A DNA stretch of 64,000 nucleotides, from positions 1 to 64,000 of the forward strand of contig JAVBRD010000005.1 of assembly GCA_031548365.1 (NCBI GenBank). Direction: 5' to 3'. This DNA comes from JAVBRD01 sp031548365 (GTDB lineage: Bacteria; Bacillota; Clostridia; Christensenellales; UBA1750). Below, piece by piece: positions 33,299 to 42,062 of the stretch (position 1 is the first letter of the stretch; the number at the start of each line of letters is the position of its first letter). The notes under the pieces are model-generated. The model did no database searches. It worked only from the letters and a program-made list of their open reading frames with translations, and had not been told where the DNA came from. A program made the translations under genes and the position numbers.

Positions 33299-34186
33299 CT
33301 ATCCCTTGGCTTCGTGGTCCTCGGCTTTCTTCGTCTCCTCGCTCCACTCCAAATGCGCAAAACCCGCGGCGCGTTCGTCCGTTTTGAGCCATGAAAGGAA
33401 ATCGTTCATCATGGCGAGCGTCCACTGGGTGTCGATCTGCGCAGTGGTATACACGGACTCACGCAGTCGCTGGAAGCCGAAAATATCGCGCACATGGCTC
33501 TTCTCCGCGCCAATAGCAACAATTTCGGCCAGGTGCGCGGGGATGAACACCACGCCTGATATCGTGCCGACCACCACATCGCCGGGCAAGCAGATCGCCT
33601 CGCCCACACGGCACGGCACATTCATACCCAGCATCAGGCAGTCGCCGATGCCGGTCGGGTGGACGCCACGGAAGAAAGAGTGATAGTTCTCCAGCTTAAC
33701 AATCTGCTCAAGATCGCGCACGCCGCCCCAGATGACCGCACCTCCACGCTTCGTCCTGCGCGAGATGGCCGTTGAGAGGTTGCCGCCCACGTATGTTCCT
33801 TTGTATATCTTGTCATAAAGATCGACCACGACCACGTCGTCCTCAATCAGAGAGTCAATGATCCACTGGTTGTAGAAGCCTTTGCGCCCCTCATCCTTGC
33901 CGATGTCGGTCAACGCCTGATGAAGGTCGGGGCGGGTGGGAGCCATCACGGCGGTCACCGCGCGGCCAACCATGGTGTACTTGGCGTCGGGATGCGACAT
34001 GCGGAAGTTTGATTCTGTCTGGAAGCAGTAACCGCGGCTCCACAGCGGTCCCCACGCTTCCTCGAACGTGATGTGGCGCAGGCGTTCCAGCAGGCTCGCG
34101 GGCACAAGCGGCCGCCCATCGGGCAAACGTTCCCCTGTCCACAGCGGTGTTAAGCGAATGATGTCTTCTTTCCGGTTGAAATACAC
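33299..34186 (-). CDS. RraA-family protein, possible 2-oxo-acid aldolase
   Basis: The core TYVGGNLSTAISRRTKRGGAVIWGGVRDLEQI contains the GG..S...R...GG..DG-like metal and pyruvate site of RraA-type HMG/CHA aldolases, and the part GDCLMLGMNVPCRVG...PGDVVVGTISGVVFIPAHLAEIV is the family C-terminal half. At 295 residues it is longer than RraA itself, with an N-terminal extension. The GTG at 34186 has AGGGGG seven bases upstream. Divergent from an enolase-superfamily gene, it may cleave the oxo-acid that enzyme makes; this is inference. Confidence 0.82.
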   Translation of the reverse strand: MYFNRKEDIIRLTPLWTGERLPDGRPLVPASLLERLRHITFEEAWGPLWSRGYCFQTESNFRMSHPDAKYTMVGRAVTAVMAPTRPDLHQALTDIGKDEGRKGFYNQWIIDSLIEDDVVVVDLYDKIYKGTYVGGNLSTAISRRTKRGGAVIWGGVRDLEQIVKLENYHSFFRGVHPTGIGDCLMLGMNVPCRVGEAICLPGDVVVGTISGVVFIPAHLAEIVAIGAEKSHVRDIFGFQRLRESVYTTAQIDTQWTLAMMNDFLSWLKTDERAAGFAHLEWSEETKKAEDHEAKG

Positions 34187-34253
34187 GCGGCATCCCCCTT
34201 TAAGATCATTCCATGTGTAGGCTATCACCGCATATCCCTTCCGTCAAGTCTCG

Positions 34254-34282
34254 TTGCAATCAAACTCGGCAGGACTTATAAT
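34254..34282 (+). promoter_or_regulatory. Sigma-A promoter of the sugar-acid cluster
   Basis: TTGCAA, 17 bases, TATAAT, about 30 bases before the GTG start of the enolase-superfamily gene. A weaker minus-strand TTGACG lies near 34245 for the divergent RraA-like gene. Confidence 0.8.
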
Positions 34283-34311
34283 GAAACCAACATGACGCCG
34301 GAGGGATGAAC

Positions 34312-35682
34312 GTGAGCCATTTAGAGGAAACGCTTCACCACGTGCGAACCTGCTCAAGGCCGTCGGATCTGCGCATCACCGACATGCGCTTTGTGGACAT
34401 CGCGGGCGCGCCCATGCACTGCACAATCATGAAAATCGAGACCAACCAGGGCATCACTGGTTTCGGCGAAGTGCGCGACGCGTCGGACAAGCGGTACGCG
34501 CTCATGCTCAAGAGCCGTTTATTGGGCGAGAACCCATGCGATGTCGACCGTCTCTTCCGGCGCATCAAGCAATTCGGGGGTCAGGCGCGCCAGGCGGGCG
34601 GGGTGTGCGCGGTGGAAGTCGCACTCTGGGATCTCGCGGGCAAGGCGTACGGCGTCCCTGTCTACCAGATGCTGGGCGGTAAGTTCCGCGATACCGTGCG
34701 CATGTACTGTGACACCGACGTCGAAGGTAAAAACACGGGCACGGCGATGGGCCAAGCGCTCAAGGCACGCATGGAGCGCGGGTACACGCTTCTTAAGATG
34801 GATCTTGGCATCGGCAACCTGCTCGGGGAGCCGGGCGCGCTTACCGCGCCGCTCGGGTTTCTGGACGAAGCCAATGCCATGCGCGAGAAGCTCCGCGCGG
34901 CGGACAAATCGGACGCGCTCGCCTTGCGCGCACTCAAAAACAGGCTGTACGATTTGAACAACATCGCGCACCCGTTCACCGGCATTCACGTGACCGAAAA
35001 AGGTCTTGACATCCTCGAGCAGTATGTCTCGGACGTGCGTGGCGTCATCGGATATGACATCCCCCTATCCATCGACCACTTCGGCCACATCGGCGTGGAG
35101 GATGCCATCAAGCTCGCCCGCCGCATCGAAAAGTTCAATCTCCAGTGGCTGGAGGACATGGTGCCGTGGCAGTACACCGACCAGTACGTCCGGCTTGCGC
35201 AGTCGACGACCATACCGATTTGCACCGGCGAAGACATTTATTTAAAGGAAAGCTTCATGCCGCTGATGGAAAAGCGCGGCGTTTCTGTCATCCATCCCGA
35301 CGTTTTGTCCGACGGCGGCATCCTCGAAACCAAAAAAATCGGCGATCTCGCGCAGGAATATGGCATCTCCATGGCGCTCCACATGGCGGAGAGCCCCATC
35401 GCGTGCCTCGCCGCCGTTCACGCGGCGGCCGCCACGGAGAATTTCATCGCGCTCGAGTTCCACTCCAACGACTGCGCGTGGTGGGACGACATCGTCCAGA
35501 GCGGCCCGCCCAAGCCGCTGGTTCAAAATGGCTACATCAAGGTGCCGGACGCGCCCGGCCTTGGGATCGAATCGCTCAATGACGAGGTGCTCGCGGCGCA
35601 CATCCATCCTGCTGTCCCCGGTCTCTGGGAGCCGACCGACGCGTGGAACGATACCATCGCGCACGACAGGCTGTGGAGCTAG
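34312..35682 (+). CDS. Enolase-superfamily (mandelate racemase/sugar-acid dehydratase) enzyme
   Basis: Abstracts a proton alpha to a carboxylate and usually dehydrates a sugar acid to a 2-keto-3-deoxy acid. The capping domain begins ITDMRFVDIAG and the barrel carries the ordered metal ligands: SIDHFG, WLEDMV and CTGEDIY, then HPDVLSDGG. A Lys sits in LLKMDLG at the usual base position. The GTG at 34312 is six bases after GGAGGG; an ATG at 34306 is too close. The 456-residue protein is a little long for the family, with an insertion after LGIGN. Exact substrate unknown. Confidence 0.88.
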   Translation: MSHLEETLHHVRTCSRPSDLRITDMRFVDIAGAPMHCTIMKIETNQGITGFGEVRDASDKRYALMLKSRLLGENPCDVDRLFRRIKQFGGQARQAGGVCAVEVALWDLAGKAYGVPVYQMLGGKFRDTVRMYCDTDVEGKNTGTAMGQALKARMERGYTLLKMDLGIGNLLGEPGALTAPLGFLDEANAMREKLRAADKSDALALRALKNRLYDLNNIAHPFTGIHVTEKGLDILEQYVSDVRGVIGYDIPLSIDHFGHIGVEDAIKLARRIEKFNLQWLEDMVPWQYTDQYVRLAQSTTIPICTGEDIYLKESFMPLMEKRGVSVIHPDVLSDGGILETKKIGDLAQEYGISMALHMAESPIACLAAVHAAAATENFIALEFHSNDCAWWDDIVQSGPPKPLVQNGYIKVPDAPGLGIESLNDEVLAAHIHPAVPGLWEPTDAWNDTIAHDRLWS

Positions 35683-35905
35683 CGCTCTGGCACCATGAAA
35701 ACTCGGATTTTCCGGCGAGCTGGTTTTTCCGGCAAGAGGCCGTAGCCGGCACGCGAAAGTGCAGCACCGGGCGGAGCGCGTCGCGGCCGGGTAAAAACAC
35801 GGGATGCTGAGGTTTGGCCGTTTCCGAACACAATCGAACGCCGAATCTGTTGGGGCGCGTTCGTCGTCCGCGCGCTTGCATTTGATTTCACTCAGGAGCG
35901 AAAAC

Positions 35906-36574
35906 ATGATGAGGATCATTGTATCGGATGAAACAAACGCGTGCGGGCGCGCGGTCGCGAAGCATTTCAGGCGCAGGGGTGACGTTGTGTTCACGCCGGA
36001 CGGCGTCTCCCTGACGTCCGAGGACGACCTTTCGGAGTTCTGCGCAAGGATCGCGACCAGCGGAGGCGCGGATGCGCTGATCGTGACCACGCGCGAGATC
36101 GAGCGCATGAGCGTGCTGGACGGACCGGATGACGCGCTCGACCGGGCCATGTTCAGCGCGAAAGCCGCGTTCTTCTTGACCAAGCGCATTGGAGGCATGA
36201 TGTCCGCGAAGAGGCACGGCGCGATCGTGTACGTTGGCTCTGTCCACGCCGAAAAACCCACAGGCGCGTGCTTCGGGTTTTCCTGCGCGATGGCGGCCGT
36301 CGGCATGCTGTCAAAGGAGGCCGCGCTCCAGCTGGGACGCAGAGGCGTGCACTGCGTGTGCGTGGAGCTTGGACCAGTCGTGGGCGATGAGAACCGCATG
36401 TCGCCCAGCCTCTCCCCCATCTACGACGGCGCCGCGCTCAACATTCCACGCAGAAGGTTGTGCCGTTTAGACGAGTTGTGTGCGCTCGTCGACTGTGCGA
36501 TAACCAATCCCATCCTAAACGGCGCGAGCCTGCGCGCGGATGCGGGCTTTGCGCTCAAATACATCGATCGATAG
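35906..36574 (+). CDS. Short-chain dehydrogenase-like protein lacking the catalytic Tyr and Lys
   Basis: The 222-residue sequence follows the SDR fold: MRIIVSDETNACGRAVAKHF, then AIVYVGSVHAEKP with the Ser position, and VCVELGPVVGDE. Where Tyr-x-x-x-Lys is expected it reads FGFSCAMAA, so both catalytic residues are gone, and the N-terminal glycine motif is weak. The next gene is an intact SDR with a similar SSVHGKRP segment. AGGAG lies seven bases before the ATG at 35906. It may be a non-catalytic partner or a pseudo-enzyme. The 223 bases before it hold no gene I can support. Confidence 0.8.
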   Translation: MMRIIVSDETNACGRAVAKHFRRRGDVVFTPDGVSLTSEDDLSEFCARIATSGGADALIVTTREIERMSVLDGPDDALDRAMFSAKAAFFLTKRIGGMMSAKRHGAIVYVGSVHAEKPTGACFGFSCAMAAVGMLSKEAALQLGRRGVHCVCVELGPVVGDENRMSPSLSPIYDGAALNIPRRRLCRLDELCALVDCAITNPILNGASLRADAGFALKYIDR

Positions 36575-36588
36575 GCGGAGGAATGACG

Positions 36589-37365
36589 ATGGATCTCGGG
36601 CTGCGCGGGAAAAACGCGCTCGTCACGGGCTCAGGCAAAGGCATTGGGCGAGGAATCGCGCTCGCACTCGCTGCCGAAGGCGCTCGCATCGCCGTCAACT
36701 TCAACTACAACCCGGCGACGGCCGAGGAAACCATGCGCATGCTGGCCGATATGGGCGCGGAGGCTGTGCTCATCAAGGCCGATGTCTCCACCGGCGAAGG
36801 CTGCAAAGCGCTGGTTGAGGAGGCTGCGTCACGTCTCGGCGGGCTTGACATCCTGGTGTGTAATGCGGCGCTCCAGACGAACTGCGATATCGCCGAGTAT
36901 GATTCGGCCATGTACGACTTGGTGATGAACACCAACTTCAAGGGCTACTGGAACTGTCTGCGGTTCGCCTCTCCCCACCTCGCAAAGAGCGGCCAGGGGC
37001 GCGTCATCTTCATTTCATCCGTTCACGGCAAGCGGCCCACCGACTTTGATCCCGTGTATGCCATGAGCAAGGCCGCCGTCAAAATGCTCGCGCGCGAGGC
37101 CGCCATCGAGCTTGGCCCGCTCGGTGTGACGTGCAACGCCCTTCTCCCCGGCGGCGTACGCATCGAGTTCAAGACCAACGCGGGTGTACAGTCCAGCTGG
37201 AAAGGGAAGCCTCGCAAGCGCTCGCGCGAGTACCGCCGCGTACCCATGGGGCGCACCGGTCTGCCCGGCGACCTCGGATACATGGTCTGCTGCCTCGCCA
37301 GCCCGCGCGCAGAGCACATCAGCGGCGCTGGGCTGCGCATGGACGGAGGCGCAATGCTGGTATAG
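36589..37365 (+). CDS. SDR-family oxidoreductase
   Basis: NAD(P)-dependent dehydrogenase of about 258 residues. All classical motifs are there: nucleotide site TGSGKGIGRGIA, NAA in CNAALQTN, catalytic Ser in FISSVHGKRP, YAMSK for Tyr and Lys, and LLPGGVRI. The ATG at 36589 is seven bases after GGAGG. It is 14 bases downstream of the degenerate SDR gene and 30 bases before the epimerase-like gene, so they are co-transcribed. Likely acts on a sugar or sugar acid. Confidence 0.9.
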   Translation: MDLGLRGKNALVTGSGKGIGRGIALALAAEGARIAVNFNYNPATAEETMRMLADMGAEAVLIKADVSTGEGCKALVEEAASRLGGLDILVCNAALQTNCDIAEYDSAMYDLVMNTNFKGYWNCLRFASPHLAKSGQGRVIFISSVHGKRPTDFDPVYAMSKAAVKMLAREAAIELGPLGVTCNALLPGGVRIEFKTNAGVQSSWKGKPRKRSREYRRVPMGRTGLPGDLGYMVCCLASPRAEHISGAGLRMDGGAMLV

Positions 37366-37395
37366 GCGAAAAGCACTGCGGAAGAAGGGGTTTTC

Positions 37396-38574
37396 ATGAC
37401 CGCCGGTGACATCCACGCGTTCGCGCGCGATGAGGGCAGGAGCATTCTAGACTGGTGGCTTGAGCATGTGATCGATCCGAAAACGGGCGGGTTTCATGGC
37501 GAGGCGGACAGGCGAGGCGTTCCCAACACGGACGCTGACCGCCACTTGGTGCTGGGTTCGCGGCTGGTGTGGACGTACTCGGCCGCGTCCCGCGTGTACG
37601 GCGACAAGTCCTATCGCGACGCGGCAGCCTACTTTTATCAATACTTTCGCAGGGCGTTTTGGGACGAGGCGCACGGCGGCGCGTACTGGGTGATTGCCGC
37701 TGACGGGCATACCCTTGAGGACAATAAGCAGACATACGGCCAGGCATTCACGCTCTACGCGCTCAGCGAGTACGTGCGCGCGACGGGTGACGCAGACGCG
37801 CTCGACATGGCCGACCGACAGTTTGACACCCTGGAAACGCGCGTATATCAGCCTGACAAGGATGGCTTTTACGAGGGACTCACGCGCGACTGGCGCTTGG
37901 ACGCATCCACGGCGCTATCCCCCGTGAACCCGCACAGAGCGGCGTTCACCATGAACACGTCCCTCCACCTGATCGAGGCCTATACCAACTATCTGCGCGT
38001 CAGACCCACGGCGCGCGTTCGGGCCGCCGTTGAACGGATGCTCAACATGATGACCGCCCGCGTGCTCAGAACCGACCACCGGTTTGGTGTTTTCTTCGAT
38101 GAACGCTGGCGTCAGGTCGACAGCCTCATCTCCTACGGGCATGACATCGAGGGAAGCTGGCTGCTCTACGAAACGGCGCGTGAACTTGGTTCTGAAATTG
38201 AGGCGCGCGTGCGCGGCATCAGCCTTTCCATGGCGCGGGCGGTGCTGGAGGGCGGCGTCGCGGCGGATGGCGGCTTGCTCGACGAACGCGAAGCCCTCAC
38301 CGGAGAGCACAACGGCGTGCGCGCGTGGTGGCAGCAGGCGGAGGCAGCGGTCGGTTTTTTCAACGCCTACCATTTAAGTGGTGATCCGGCGTTCCTGAAC
38401 GCTTGTTCCGGCGTCATCGCGTACATCCGCGAGCGCTTCATCGACCATGAATACGGCGAGTGGTTCATGCTCGCCAAAGACGAGGACACGCCCAGCCGTC
38501 CCAAGATCACGGGCTGGAAATGTCCGTATCACAACGCGCGCATGTGCTTTGAGCTGATGGAGCGCTGCGGGTAA
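37396..38574 (+). CDS. N-acylglucosamine/cellobiose 2-epimerase family protein
   Basis: Alpha6/alpha6 barrel enzyme that epimerises the C2 carbon of a reducing-end sugar. The 392-residue length and motifs fit the cellobiose 2-epimerase branch: GFHGEAD, LVWTYSAASRVYGD, GGAYWVI, GHDIEGSWLLYE, WWQQAEAAVGF and the closing GWKCPYHNARMCFELM, which contain the conserved His and Glu residues. AAGGGG is five bases before the ATG. In this cluster it probably prepares an imported disaccharide, fitting with the esterase gene nearby. Confidence 0.88.
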   Translation: MTAGDIHAFARDEGRSILDWWLEHVIDPKTGGFHGEADRRGVPNTDADRHLVLGSRLVWTYSAASRVYGDKSYRDAAAYFYQYFRRAFWDEAHGGAYWVIAADGHTLEDNKQTYGQAFTLYALSEYVRATGDADALDMADRQFDTLETRVYQPDKDGFYEGLTRDWRLDASTALSPVNPHRAAFTMNTSLHLIEAYTNYLRVRPTARVRAAVERMLNMMTARVLRTDHRFGVFFDERWRQVDSLISYGHDIEGSWLLYETARELGSEIEARVRGISLSMARAVLEGGVAADGGLLDEREALTGEHNGVRAWWQQAEAAVGFFNAYHLSGDPAFLNACSGVIAYIRERFIDHEYGEWFMLAKDEDTPSRPKITGWKCPYHNARMCFELMERCG

Positions 38575-38603
38575 CGCGGATTCCCGGTCAGGAGGTTGGC
38601 AGC

Positions 38604-40262
38604 TTGAAAGTGGTCATCATTGGCGGGGTCGCAGGCGGCGCATCAGCGGCAACTCGGCTTCGCCGCTTGGACGAGGGCGCGGAAATCGTGATGCTTGAGC
38701 GCGGCGCGTTCGTTTCATTCGCCAACTGTGGCCTCCCTTACCATATCGGAGGCGCAATTGAGGACGAATCCGATCTGGTTCTTCAAACGCCGAACAGCCT
38801 CAAGCGGCGTTTCAACATCGACGTGCGCGTGCGGAGCGAAGCGGTCGCCATCGACCGCGCGGCAAAAATGGTTCGTGTGCTGAACCTTTCGGACAGGACG
38901 ACCTACGACGAAAGCTATGACGCGCTCATCCTCTCCCCAGGCGCAGTCCCGATCAAGCCGCCCCTGCCCGGAATCGAAGACGAGCGCGTGTTCACGCTTC
39001 GGAACATCCCCGACACGCTGGCGATACGAAGCGCCGTCGATGAGCTGCGACCCAAGCGCGCGGTGGTGGTTGGCGGCGGGTACATCGGTCTTGAGATGGC
39101 GGAGAACCTGTTGGCGCTGGGCATCGGTGTAACCATCGCCGAGATGGCTTCACACGTCGTCGCCCCCCTCGACTCAGATGTTGCGGCCGACGTTCACCAT
39201 TATCTGCGCGCCAAGGGCGTAACGCTCCACTTGTGCACGGCGGTTCTCGAAATTAAACCAACCACAAACAGCTTGATGGTCCGCACGACGGCGGGCGACC
39301 TCCCGGCCGATCTGGTCATCCTCGCAGCGGGGGTGCGCCCCGACACACGCATCGCTCGCGAAGCCGGGCTTGAGACCAACGAAAAAGGCGCGATCCGCGT
39401 GGACGCGCGCATGCGCACTTCGGATGCGGCCATATACGCAGTGGGCGACGCGGTGGAAACCTTCAATTTCGTCACAGGCGAGCCGGCCTGCATACCGCTC
39501 GCAGGGCCTGCCAACCGCCAGGGGCGGCTCGCGGCTGACGCGATCTGCGGTCGCACGGTCGAATACAAGGGCACACAAGGCTCCGCGATCCTGAAATTCA
39601 TGGAGATGACCGTGGGCGCGACCGGCCTGTCCGAGAGCGCGGCTCGAGGAGCGGGCATCGACTGCGAAAAAGTGTACACACACTCTTCATCCCACGCGTC
39701 GTACTACCCGGGCGCCACCATGATGAGTGTGAAATGCGTGTTTGAAAAACCCAGCGGCCGCTTGCTCGGCGCGCAGATCGTGGGCTTTGATGGCGTGGAC
39801 AAGCGCCTCGACGTGTTGGCTACGGCAATTCGCGCGCGCATGACGATGGATGATCTGGCGGAACTCGAGCTGTGTTACGCTCCCTCGTTTTCATCCGCCA
39901 AGGATCCTGTCAATATCGCGGGGTTTGCCGCGCAGAACGTGCTCACGGGGGTTGTGAAACAGTTCCACTGGCATGACGTCACCGCGCTTCACGAGGACAA
40001 AAACGCGGTCTTGCTGGATGTGCGAACGCCCGGTGAGTTTGGGCGCGGACACATCAGGGGCGCGCTCAACATCCCGATTGACGAGCTGCGCGTTCGCATG
40101 GGCGAGCTTGATGCCCGAAAACCGCATTATATCAATTGTCAGAGCGGCTTTCGGAGCTATCTCGCGTGCCGCATCCTTTCACACGCCGGCTTTGAATGCT
40201 TCAACCTCGCAGGCGGCTACCGCCTGTACCAGGCTGTCACATCGGACGCGCAAGTGAAATGA
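38604..40262 (+). CDS. CoA-disulfide reductase-like flavoprotein with C-terminal rhodanese domain
   Basis: FAD/NAD-binding protein of 552 residues. The FAD site is KVVIIGGVAGGASAATRLRR, the redox cysteine is Cys42 in FANCGLPYH, the NAD site is VVVGGGYIGLEMAE and the second FAD motif is IYAVGDAV. From about residue 455 a rhodanese domain carries its own active Cys in YINCQSGFRSY. This matches CoADR-RHD proteins that reduce CoA disulfide, persulfide or polysulfide with NAD(P)H. The start is a TTG with AGGAGG eight bases upstream. Why it sits after sugar genes is unclear. Confidence 0.92.
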   Translation: MKVVIIGGVAGGASAATRLRRLDEGAEIVMLERGAFVSFANCGLPYHIGGAIEDESDLVLQTPNSLKRRFNIDVRVRSEAVAIDRAAKMVRVLNLSDRTTYDESYDALILSPGAVPIKPPLPGIEDERVFTLRNIPDTLAIRSAVDELRPKRAVVVGGGYIGLEMAENLLALGIGVTIAEMASHVVAPLDSDVAADVHHYLRAKGVTLHLCTAVLEIKPTTNSLMVRTTAGDLPADLVILAAGVRPDTRIAREAGLETNEKGAIRVDARMRTSDAAIYAVGDAVETFNFVTGEPACIPLAGPANRQGRLAADAICGRTVEYKGTQGSAILKFMEMTVGATGLSESAARGAGIDCEKVYTHSSSHASYYPGATMMSVKCVFEKPSGRLLGAQIVGFDGVDKRLDVLATAIRARMTMDDLAELELCYAPSFSSAKDPVNIAGFAAQNVLTGVVKQFHWHDVTALHEDKNAVLLDVRTPGEFGRGHIRGALNIPIDELRVRMGELDARKPHYINCQSGFRSYLACRILSHAGFECFNLAGGYRLYQAVTSDAQVK

Positions 40263-40282
40263 GCCCGTCCCGGAATCAAAAC

Positions 40283-40335
40283 AGGCGCGAATGCGCCGCG
40301 CCCCAGCCCGCCGACAAACGTGTCGGCGGGCTGGG
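40283..40335 (+). repeat. Palindromic repeat copy plus 15-bp hairpin
   Basis: Bases 40283-40320 are a diverged copy of the hairpin-tail unit at 40670-40710 (tail CGCCGACAAACG). The tail itself is part of a perfect 15-base stem (40302-40316 with 40321-40335, 4-base loop), which may also end the sugar operon transcript. Confidence 0.7.
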
Positions 40336-40367
40336 TTAATTAGTGCAACCAAAAGCACGGTTAGATC

Positions 40368-40535
40368 GTGATCCTGGAACAGCTGATACCGGAGAATCAT
40401 CTCCTGTGTCATATCGACCGGAGCGTTGATTTCAGTTTCATCCGCCGATTATGCGAGCCGCTGTACTGCGCGGTTAACGGTCGACCGACCATTGATCCCG
40501 GAATGCTGTTCCAGATGGTCCTCATGGGATTGCCG
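40368..40535 (+). pseudogene. Transposase N-terminal fragment, IS1182-like (DUF772)
   Basis: About 55 codons that read like the start of IS1182-type transposases: LIPENHLLCHIDRSVDFSFI, then LYCAVNGRPTIDPGMLFQMVLMG. Homology stops there, where such proteins normally run on for 400 or more residues with a DDE core. The fragment lies between inverted copies of GTCGGCGGGCTG (near 40322 and 40656), possibly remains of element ends. Confidence 0.75.
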
Positions 40536-40644
40536 AAGTCAAGGGCAATCACGGTTTTCGATCTGCTCGCATGCCGGGTCTTTCAGCCATACGGGCAGAC
40601 ATTCGACGCGGCGCTCCCTTCCCCTTTTGGTCTCCATGAAAAAT

Positions 40645-40710
40645 TCAGCCCGCCGACTCTTTTCGGCGGGCTGAGGCGCGGATGCACCGCGCCTCAGCTT
40701 GCCGACAAAG
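40645..40710 (+). repeat. Overlapping palindromes and hairpin-tail repeat unit
   Basis: A 12-base stem (40645-40674) overlaps a second stem (40670-40698), so only one can form at a time. The second hairpin is followed by CTTGCCGACAAAG. Bases 40670-40694 are repeated exactly at 40872-40896, and hairpin plus tail resemble 121-163 on the other strand. Confidence 0.75.
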
Positions 40711-40749
40711 CCAGATACCGGCTCCATCGTGCTTGCTCCGGAGATCCAC

Positions 40750-40902
40750 AAGAACCCGCGGGTTCTTTAAGCAAAACGCGGCGTGAGGTTTGACGACATG
40801 CGCGCCAAATCTCACGCTTCCGATTGGCTCTGATGACGAACCCGGAGCGTCAGCGATGGGTTTGTCATCACGCTGAGGCGCGGATGCACCGCGCCTGTTT
40901 TT
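40750..40902 (+). repeat. Cluster of four further palindromes
   Basis: An 18-base perfect palindrome (40750-40767), a 12-base stem (40781-40817), a 13-base stem (40831-40870) and a second copy of the repeat hairpin (40876-40896), followed by TTTTT, which could act as a plus-strand terminator. No gene is seen between the transposase fragment and the deacetylase. Confidence 0.7.
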
Positions 40903-40905
40903 CGG

Positions 40906-42000
40906 TTATGGCGCGAACACCACCGGAGGCGCTTCCGTCCCAACTACCGCAGGGGGCGTCACAAACGCAGGTATGGTGGGTGGGGGTGTCACGGCGTTCA
41001 CCGCTCCGGCAAGCTTCTTGTCCAGCGTTTCAAAAGCGTATCCCTGCGCCATTAAAAAATCGATCGCACGGGAGAGCGTGTTGGCCGTGTTGATCTTAGA
41101 TCCCGTATCGTGCATAAGCACAATGATCTCTTTTTTCTTGCTCACGGCATCCTGCGTCGACATGAGGCGTTCGAGCAGCTCTTCTTCCGTTTTTTTGCCC
41201 GTGCCCTCAGCGTCGCCGTTGAGCACGTTCCAATCGAAATAAGCGTAGCCGGCAGCCTTGACCGCATCGTGATAGGGCCTCGCGGCGACATTCGACGAGC
41301 CCCTCGGGAAACGGAAAATCGGCGGCGGCGGCGAACCCAGCGCCTCGGTGATGCGCGCGTTGCAAGCGGCGATGTCCGCCAGCAGGTTTTCCTCGGACGC
41401 GTAGATCACTTCCGCGTTGTGTGTGTTTGAGTGGTTGACGATGATGTGCCCCTCGTCGCGCGCGCGCCGCAAAACGCTCTCGCGCCCGTCAATGTTGACC
41501 CCGATGACAAAGAACGTGGCGCGCACACCCTTGTCGCGCAGCGTGTCCAGTATCTGGGATGTCAGCTTGGATGGGCCGTCATCGAACGTCAGGTAGCACG
41601 TCCTGTCTCCATAGGTGCGCGTGGGGATGGGTATCGGCGACACAGTGGGCGTGGGTTCAATCGTCGGCTCCGGCGTCGGCGAAGGCGTAAACGCGGGCGT
41701 GACAGTCGCCGTCGATGACGGAACAGGGCTGCCCACCGGTGCGGGCGTCGGCGTGACCGGCTTTGACGGAAGTGCATATTCACGATATGCGGGCGAAGGA
41801 AAGGGCGTCGCGTACAAACTGATGTACGCGCCCAGCCCGAACGCCGGCTCGGCAAGAGATATTCCCGCGATGACCAGCGCCGCGATCATCAGCGTGCCCG
41901 ACGTGAGCAAAAGTCGGCGAACGACGCGCTTACGCCGCGCCGTTCCCTCCGGGTTTACGTCGACAGGCGGTACATCCACCGGGTTCTTCGAATGATACAT
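40906..42000 (-). CDS. Membrane-anchored polysaccharide deacetylase (NodB domain)
   Basis: Removes acetyl groups from peptidoglycan or another polysaccharide outside the membrane. Layout of 364 residues: short basic cytoplasmic tail, one membrane anchor (LLLTSGTLMIAALVIAGISLA, about 30-50), a Pro/Thr/Ser-rich linker (about 80-130), then the NodB domain with LTFDDGPSK, the metal histidines in VNHSNTHN and RFPRGSS, and a late IIVLMHDTGS. The tail is Pro/Val-rich. Spore formers use such enzymes for cortex or wall changes. No strong ribosome binding site was seen at the ATG. Confidence 0.92.
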   Translation of the reverse strand: MYHSKNPVDVPPVDVNPEGTARRKRVVRRLLLTSGTLMIAALVIAGISLAEPAFGLGAYISLYATPFPSPAYREYALPSKPVTPTPAPVGSPVPSSTATVTPAFTPSPTPEPTIEPTPTVSPIPIPTRTYGDRTCYLTFDDGPSKLTSQILDTLRDKGVRATFFVIGVNIDGRESVLRRARDEGHIIVNHSNTHNAEVIYASEENLLADIAACNARITEALGSPPPPIFRFPRGSSNVAARPYHDAVKAAGYAYFDWNVLNGDAEGTGKKTEEELLERLMSTQDAVSKKKEIIVLMHDTGSKINTANTLSRAIDFLMAQGYAFETLDKKLAGAVNAVTPPPTIPAFVTPPAVVGTEAPPVVFAP

Positions 42001-42062
42001 ACTTTACACCAACTGACATGACTGGATTAACACACAAAAAGAGAAAGCGCCGTGAGCGCAAC

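Noticed and set aside
35242..36420. Long minus-strand open frame over the enolase-superfamily gene
   Set aside because: Antisense shadow of two genes with clear family motifs; no ribosome binding site or recognisable domain.
40368..40793. Intact transposase gene
   Set aside because: Similarity ends after about 55 codons and the remainder consists of palindromic repeat DNA.
40283..40902. CRISPR-like array
   Set aside because: The repeats are palindromes of different sequence and spacing, with no regular spacers and no cas genes.
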